Shown: in pieces, positions 42,229 to 46,978 of the stretch
Position numbering within the stretch: position 1 is the first letter of the stretch
Layout of the letters: the number at the start of each line of letters is the position of its first letter
NCBI GenBank assembly: GCA_024230295.1
Contig: JAAERN010000055.1
Span: 1-46,978 of the forward strand
Direction of reading: 5' to 3'
Source of the DNA: Planctomycetota bacterium
GTDB lineage: Bacteria > Planctomycetota > Phycisphaerae > Phycisphaerales > SM1A02
DNA: 46,978 nt
Program-made: the position numbers and the translations under genes
Notes under the pieces: model-generated
The model's input: the letters and a program-made list of their open reading frames with translations, nothing else
What the model was told of the DNA's origin: nothing
Database searches by the model: none

Positions 42229-43989
42229 TCACTCAGTCTCTGTGTCCTCGACCGGTGGGCCCCACACTTCCTCAAGAAGTAAGCGGAACTCCCGGTCGGC
42301 ATCGCCACGCCGCATCGCATCAAGGCCCTCACGAATCAACTGGGGGCGATTGAGTTGATGCCCTATGTACGCGAGTAGGAAGCCATACCGGTCGAGATCC
42401 CGATCTCCTCGAAGCCGAGCCGCAAGCGTCGAAATCGCCCGATCCATGTCTTCCTGTGCCGGGAGAAGTTCGTCGTCGTACATGACATCGATCATCTCGG
42501 GCTGAAACGCCAATAGAGTTTGCAGCGTGAGCGCCGACGAAAGGTACAAGCCGGCTCCAAGTTGGGCGTGTCCCAGACCCGCAGTCGCCAAGGGATGACC
42601 TGGAACAAACCGCAGGGCGCGGTTAAACCGCCGCTCTGCCCAGAAGTAATCCTCGGCGGCCAGTTTCTGTGAGCCAGCCATGAGCAGGTCATCAAACCGG
42701 CTTCCGTCCTTGGTCGCGAATGCGTCGAGTTTCTGGCCGTGCCGCAGCACCAGGCCGTAATCCTTCCACTTCATGGGCGGCAATCGGTCGACTATCGTCA
42801 GCGTCTCATCATCCGGCGTTTCTGATTCAAGGCTTTCGGGCTTGGTGGTTCCAGTCGGCTCGGTCGTACCTGTGGTCTCCTGCGGCGCCATTCCACCCGG
42901 AATCAGGGGTTCGGGAAGTTTCCGCCCGGTGACAAGTTCTCCCCGCAACCTACGGTAGTCGGCATCAAGCGCCGCCAAACGATCATTCAAGCTCATCGAT
43001 GCTGGGTGAAGGGATGCATACCGATCGGCCATTGCTTCGTGAGCACCCTGAAGTCCTGGCGTGGTAGGCAACTGAGTCGATCCAGGCTGGACTCGCGTGT
43101 CCATTGGATTCGATTGAATAGCGAGGTCCTTGAAGTTTGTATCCCACGGCAGACCAACAGCGGTGACGCGGCGACCTGAAAGTTGATCCTCCCGCATCCG
43201 GGCAAGATCATACGAAGAGAGACCCATATCAAGTACACCAGCCTTGGATGGCGCTGTTGCAAGGCCGCGTAGACCAGAGGCGAAATATCGAATCGACTGC
43301 CTGTCTTCCCGCATCCCGATTCCCATTTCCCGATCCAACCTGCCGGACCACGTGTCGTCGATATCAGATCGAAGCGTCGTAGCCAGCCGATCTCCACTCA
43401 GCGTCGTTCGGTCGGCCGCCAGCATTCCAATACGGGGGGGATCCGGGTCGAGCGGTGCGTTGGTTCCCGGCAGGAGTGCCGGCCCTGCCCCGACCCCGGA
43501 ATCTCTCCGAGCCAAGGCCACCCGCCCGATTTCAGACGTCATCGCTCCCGAATGCCGCTGCCCACTCGGCGTCTTCCACTGGTCGTAGAAGTAAGGGTTG
43601 TAGTAGTTGCCGTCGGCTTGGGAGGTGTTGAGAGCCAGACCGGACCCTCCAGTCATAAGTTCGGTATCAAGGCTGCCGATGTTCTGCCAGTACCACGGGT
43701 TGTTGTAGAGACTCTCTGTTCTGAGACGCTCACCAACATTGTCGATGTTGTGATCGCGAAACTGCTGGTCCGTCGTCATGTTGAAGGACTGTTCAAACTG
43801 CCGCCCAGCCACGGCGTTATTTCGGAATTGGTACTGACTCGGAAGATCCCGCCGCTCACCGACGCCGCTATACCCGGACACCCCACGAACACCCTGCACA
43901 CTGCCGATCCGAGGTGATTCCAATCGGTTCTGCGCCAATACAGCCCCGCTCAGTCCCATCGAAATCGCAAGCCAAATGTAAATTCTCAT
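42229..43989 (-). CDS. Exported TPR-containing protein
   Basis: The 586-residue product starts with a signal peptide (I-Y-I-W-L-A-I-S-M-G-L-S-G-A-V-L-A-Q). Residues about 20-330 are polar and rich in Asn, Gly, Arg and Tyr, with no recognisable domain. A Thr/Pro/Glu linker follows (about 365-400), and the last 170 residues contain TPR-like helices (A-E-R-R-F-N-R-A-L-R-F-V-P-G-H-P). Probably periplasmic or outer-membrane associated. It converges on the ArsR-methyltransferase gene and is divergent from metG by about 60 bases. A start at 44001 is possible. I do not recognise the family. Confidence 0.72.
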   Translation of the reverse strand: MRIYIWLAISMGLSGAVLAQNRLESPRIGSVQGVRGVSGYSGVGERRDLPSQYQFRNNAVAGRQFEQSFNMTTDQQFRDHNIDNVGERLRTESLYNNPWYWQNIGSLDTELMTGGSGLALNTSQADGNYYNPYFYDQWKTPSGQRHSGAMTSEIGRVALARRDSGVGAGPALLPGTNAPLDPDPPRIGMLAADRTTLSGDRLATTLRSDIDDTWSGRLDREMGIGMREDRQSIRYFASGLRGLATAPSKAGVLDMGLSSYDLARMREDQLSGRRVTAVGLPWDTNFKDLAIQSNPMDTRVQPGSTQLPTTPGLQGAHEAMADRYASLHPASMSLNDRLAALDADYRRLRGELVTGRKLPEPLIPGGMAPQETTGTTEPTGTTKPESLESETPDDETLTIVDRLPPMKWKDYGLVLRHGQKLDAFATKDGSRFDDLLMAGSQKLAAEDYFWAERRFNRALRFVPGHPLATAGLGHAQLGAGLYLSSALTLQTLLAFQPEMIDVMYDDELLPAQEDMDRAISTLAARLRGDRDLDRYGFLLAYIGHQLNRPQLIREGLDAMRRGDADREFRLLLEEVWGPPVEDTETE

Positions 43990-44047
43990 GACGGTGATCA
44001 TCATAGTGCAGGCGGTAGCACTTCGGCCTGAAAGAGAGCCTACTACC

Positions 44048-45634
44048 ATGGGGCCCATGGATAATCCTCATCGCACCATCACGACGCCGATCTATTACGT
44101 CAATGGCCGACCACACATCGGGCATGTGTATACGACAACCATTTGCGACGTCTGGTCTCGATTCGAACGCCTTCTCGGCCGAGATGTGTTCTTTCTAACT
44201 GGCACCGATGAACACGGGCAAAAGGTCGAGCAGTCCGCGGAAGCCCAAGGTGTATCCCCTCAGGAACTCGCCGACCAAAATACGGCCGAGTTCCGCCGCG
44301 TCATGGGCCTGTTTGACCTCACCAACGATGAGTTCATTCGTACGACCGATCCACGCCACGAGAAGCAGGTTCAGGCACTCGTCCAGCGTCTCATGGACTC
44401 GGGCGATGTCTACCTCGGAACATTCGAGGGTTGGTACGACGCGGGGCAGGAGGAGTACTACACCGAAACGAAGGCCCGCGAAGTCGAGTACGCCTCTCCG
44501 ATATCAGGGAAGCCCCTCGATCGCGCCACCGAAGAGAATTACTACTTCAAGCTCAGTGCCTTCCAGGATCGGCTGGAGCAACTCTTTGCCAGCCAGCCCG
44601 ACTTCGTGCGGCCTGAGGCCCGGCGAAACGAAGTGCTCGGTCGCCTGCGGGACGGCCTGCAGGACGTTCCGATCAGCCGAACGAATTTTTCATGGGGCAT
44701 CGGCGTACCGGGTGTGCCTGAGCATGTCATATACGTCTGGATCGATGCGCTCTTCAACTACATCACGGCCCTCGGACTCGGCGATCCTGAATCCGATTGG
44801 TATGCAGCGCGGCATCAATACTGGCCCGCCACCATACAAGTCACTGGCAAGGAGATCCTATGGTTCCACGCTGTCATCTGGCCCGCGTTGTTGATGGCAC
44901 TCGGGCTTCCGCTTCCCACATGCGTGTACGCCCACTCCTTCTGGATCAGTGAGGGCCAGAAGATGTCCAAGTCGCTGGGCAACTTCATCGATCTCGAAAA
45001 ACTCGATGGTTACATCGCAACGTATGGACGTGATGCACTTCGATACTTCCTTGCAAGCCAGGGGCCGCTCGGGGCCACAGATTCCGACTTCTCTCGCCTG
45101 CAATTCCACGAGACATACACGACCGATCTCGTCAATACGCTTGGCAATTGCTCCAGCCGCACATCGGCCATGATCGGCAAGTACTGCGAGGGGCGATGCC
45201 CGACAGACACCGGAACCTGCGCGGGCGGCGGCGTGGAGTGGGCAAGTTTCACAGCAAAGCAAGTCGAGGAATCGATCGCAGCGATGGAGCAGTTCGATCT
45301 CGCCGCCTCAATCGGTGCTGCCATGGCGATCGTGCACCGAGTCGACGCATTCATCAACGACACGGCGCCGTTCAAACTCGCCAAGGATCCAGACCAGGCC
45401 GAGACAGTCGGAAACATTCTCTATCGCTGCGCCGAAGCCGTGCGCATTGCAGCATGTCTCCTTGAAGCTGTTATTCCACGGGCCATCGGTCAACTTCGTG
45501 AAGCGTGGGAACTCGGTCCGGCCAGTGGCGACCTCACCGAAGAATGTCGCTGGGGCCAGTTCCAGCCAGGCGCCGCCATCGCCAAGGTCGCCCTATTCCC
45601 ACGCGTGGATGCTCCCGCCGCTACTGAAGCGTGA
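44048..45634 (+). CDS. metG: Methionyl-tRNA synthetase
   Basis: The 528-residue enzyme charges tRNA-Met. It begins with T-T-P-I-Y-Y-V-N-G and has the class I signatures H-I-G-H (23-26) and K-M-S-K-S (305-309), with the anticodon-binding helical domain after residue about 370. The connective peptide lacks the Cys knuckle of E. coli MetRS, as in the shorter MetG form; there is no C-terminal tRNA-binding (OB) domain. ATGs at 44048 and 44057 are both possible; the first is used. The gene is divergent from the exported TPR gene with little space, so a shared promoter region is likely, and converges on psd with about 100 bases between. Confidence 0.96.
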   Translation: MGPMDNPHRTITTPIYYVNGRPHIGHVYTTTICDVWSRFERLLGRDVFFLTGTDEHGQKVEQSAEAQGVSPQELADQNTAEFRRVMGLFDLTNDEFIRTTDPRHEKQVQALVQRLMDSGDVYLGTFEGWYDAGQEEYYTETKAREVEYASPISGKPLDRATEENYYFKLSAFQDRLEQLFASQPDFVRPEARRNEVLGRLRDGLQDVPISRTNFSWGIGVPGVPEHVIYVWIDALFNYITALGLGDPESDWYAARHQYWPATIQVTGKEILWFHAVIWPALLMALGLPLPTCVYAHSFWISEGQKMSKSLGNFIDLEKLDGYIATYGRDALRYFLASQGPLGATDSDFSRLQFHETYTTDLVNTLGNCSSRTSAMIGKYCEGRCPTDTGTCAGGGVEWASFTAKQVEESIAAMEQFDLAASIGAAMAIVHRVDAFINDTAPFKLAKDPDQAETVGNILYRCAEAVRIAACLLEAVIPRAIGQLREAWELGPASGDLTEECRWGQFQPGAAIAKVALFPRVDAPAATEA

Positions 45635-45734
45635 CATCCCCGCATCGCGTTGATAACGCCTGGCATGGGTGCGCATTAGGCGGAGCATCGTGTGTAAGGG
45701 ACTCTAGAGGGACCACGTGGGCTCGCCATCCCAC

Positions 45735-46427
45735 TCACTCGCCCGCCACACTCGGACGCACAGGAACATTCGCCACTACCGTCCGCACCCCCGCCACACG
45801 ATCCCCAACCTGGACTCGGACCGTCGTATCGGCCCCCTCCGGAAGAATGAGCTCCGTCGTGCTGCCGAACTTGATCATGCCAAAGCGTTCGCCGCGATCA
45901 AACCGGTCACCGCACTTGACCGGGCAGATGATCCGCCTAGCGATCGCGCCTGATACTTGGCGTACGCCAAACGGAAGGCCGTCTGATCGCGTAGCACGGG
46001 TGAGCATCGACTCGTTGACCTTGGCCGACTCCGCCGTTCGCGCGTCAAGGAACTTGCCCGGTTTGTATATGGTCTCTAGGACTTCGGCATCGCACGGCAT
46101 GCGGTTGACATGCACATTCAAGACGCTCAAAAAAATCCGCACGATGATCGCAGGGCCTTCGACTGCTTCGTGCTGATCCACGCGTTCGATCGCTGAAACG
46201 CATCCATCGGCCGGGCTCAGCATGTCGCCGGGCTCTGCGTCAGTTGGGGAAAGCCGATGTGGGTCTCGAAAGAACCATGCGATGCAGAACCAAGCCAGCG
46301 CCAGAAGACCACTCGCCGCCCAGTTGATCCACGACACAGGAACAAGCCACCACAACAACACGGCAGCGAGGATTATCAAGATGCCTCCGCCGCCCCACTC
46401 TCGCAGGCCTGCTGGCGCGAGTCTCAT
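45735..46427 (-). CDS. psd: Phosphatidylserine decarboxylase, short (archaeal/Psd-type B) form
   Basis: The 230-residue protein has two membrane helices near the N-terminus (about 13-30 and 36-52), then S-P-A-D-G (71-75), F-L-S-V-L-N-V-H-V-N-R and the self-cleavage motif F-G-S-T-T (187-191), where Ser189 becomes the pyruvoyl group. It makes phosphatidylethanolamine from phosphatidylserine. The family processes itself into alpha and beta chains. The start ATG at 46427 lies eight bases after the stop of the upstream gene, so the two are in one operon. No pssA gene is in view on this side. Confidence 0.94.
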   Translation of the reverse strand: MRLAPAGLREWGGGGILIILAAVLLWWLVPVSWINWAASGLLALAWFCIAWFFRDPHRLSPTDAEPGDMLSPADGCVSAIERVDQHEAVEGPAIIVRIFLSVLNVHVNRMPCDAEVLETIYKPGKFLDARTAESAKVNESMLTRATRSDGLPFGVRQVSGAIARRIICPVKCGDRFDRGERFGMIKFGSTTELILPEGADTTVRVQVGDRVAGVRTVVANVPVRPSVAGE

Positions 46428-46435
46428 GTATAGGG

Positions 46436-46978
46436 TCAGCCGGACTTACTGCCGATGAACCAGCCGATCACGCCCAGCAGCACTGTGCCGCCAGCCAGTC
46501 CGCCGACCCAGATCCAGAAGTCACCTGCGATGATCTCGGCTACGCCTGAGGCTGTACCCATCACCTCAACGACCACCATGGCAAAGACAGCCATCAAAGC
46601 CACCAACCCGCCGATCATCATGCCGGCAGAAAGCCCCGAGAAAGCTGGATCCCAACTCTGGGCAGCAACTGCCACAGGAGCTGCCGCTGCTGCGGGGGCT
46701 GCGCCCACCGCTGCCGGAGCAACTGCAGGACCGCCGCCAGATCCCTCCTCGGTCGCAGCCTCAAAGAGGCCGGAAGCTGCGGGAAAATCGACGTCGTCTT
46801 CGCTTGAATAGACCTCTTCGAGAAGTTCAGCACCGAGCGAGGTGTCATCCGACTCGCGAGTCAGGTCAAGCAGCCCACTTCCGGAGCCAACCGAATCAAG
46901 TGTGAGGTCGTCATCCAACCCTTCGCCGAGTTGCGTGTCGCCGCCATCTTCAAGACCAACAGCGCCGTCAAATGCTGA
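46436..46978 (-). CDS. C-terminal part of a Ser/Gly/Asp-rich protein with two membrane helices, cut by window edge
   Basis: About 180 residues are in the window; the reading frame is open at base 46978. The visible part has a long acidic and Ser/Gly-rich stretch (S-A-F-D-G-A-V-G-L, L-L-D-L-T-R-E-S-D-D-T-S-L-G), an Ala/Pro/Val-rich linker, and two membrane helices near the end (G-L-V-A-L-M-A-V-F-A-M-V-V-V-E-V and G-G-T-V-L-L-G-V-I-G-W-F-I), then K-S-G. I associate the D-L-T-R-E-S-D-D-T-S-L-G-A-E-L pattern with planctomycete proteins that have an N-terminal HTH (excisionase-like) domain, but that part is outside. It precedes psd by eight bases. Low certainty on function. Confidence 0.62.
   Translation of the reverse strand, partial: SAFDGAVGLEDGGDTQLGEGLDDDLTLDSVGSGSGLLDLTRESDDTSLGAELLEEVYSSEDDVDFPAASGLFEAATEEGSGGGPAVAPAAVGAAPAAAAAPVAVAAQSWDPAFSGLSAGMMIGGLVALMAVFAMVVVEVMGTASGVAEIIAGDFWIWVGGLAGGTVLLGVIGWFIGSKSG

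Noticed and set aside
45700-45712. CTCTAGAG palindrome between metG and psd as a terminator
   Set aside because: Eight-base palindrome without loop or U-run; could be chance.

Overview
The window looks like a chromosomal segment of a Gram-negative planctomycete, most likely of the Phycisphaerae lineage. This is an inference from several signatures seen together: a fused LpxC-FabZ protein inside an outer-membrane operon, a secreted protein carrying many D-C-N-x-N-G-x-P-D-x-C-D-type repeats and a dockerin-like tail, a UVR-motif protein, paired ClpP genes, paired ketosynthase-like genes, and a C-terminal fragment of a serine/glycine/aspartate-rich protein with two membrane segments of a kind I associate with planctomycete HTH proteins. 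No insertion sequence, phage, CRISPR array or rRNA was seen. Coding density is high and many genes overlap by the four bases ATGA, so most of the window is arranged in translationally coupled operons.

Left part (1-7341): a minus-strand run encodes a PilT-like ATPase, a PilC/GspF platform protein and three pseudopilin-type proteins (PilV-, PilX- and PilW-like). QueD and the N-terminal part of a phosphohexomutase cut by the window edge follow. A small LEA14-like lipoprotein gene is divergent from it.

Envelope block (7435-16673): the minus-strand operon bamA, two Skp/OmpH-like genes, lpxD, lpxC-fabZ, lpxA makes and inserts outer-membrane components. Divergent from bamA is a second, dissimilar lpxD followed by gcvT. 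A sigma-70 family gene (16686-17522) and a UVR-motif gene are divergent from each other.

Energised envelope block (18547-24034): a minus-strand operon encodes a von Willebrand A protein with a TonB-like transmembrane helix, an ExbB/TolQ-type protein, two ExbD/TolR-type proteins and an exported helical-repeat protein, all overlapping by ATGA. A DoxX-like membrane gene precedes it. This operon is my best candidate for a poorly described system.

Centre (24190-33006): tRNA-Leu(UAG), class II DAHP synthase, a ZIP-like transporter with altered metal-site residues, a ketosynthase pair in which the first member has lost all catalytic residues, and a large secreted multidomain protein (FG-GAP-like repeats, C-type-lectin-like, lamin-tail-like and calcium-binding repeats).

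Right part (33060-46978): holA, an FHA-histidine kinase fusion, a clpP1-clpP2 pair in which ClpP2 carries Asn in place of the catalytic Asp, two lipoproteins, a PGRP/amidase-2 protein lacking the usual Cys ligand, a Ser/Thr kinase coupled to a BFD-type [2Fe-2S] protein, a LigD-phosphoesterase-like protein, a TPR lipoprotein, an ArsR-methyltransferase fusion, an exported TPR protein, metG, psd, and the end of a gene that runs off the window. All functional calls are from reading the translated sequence; no database search was run.
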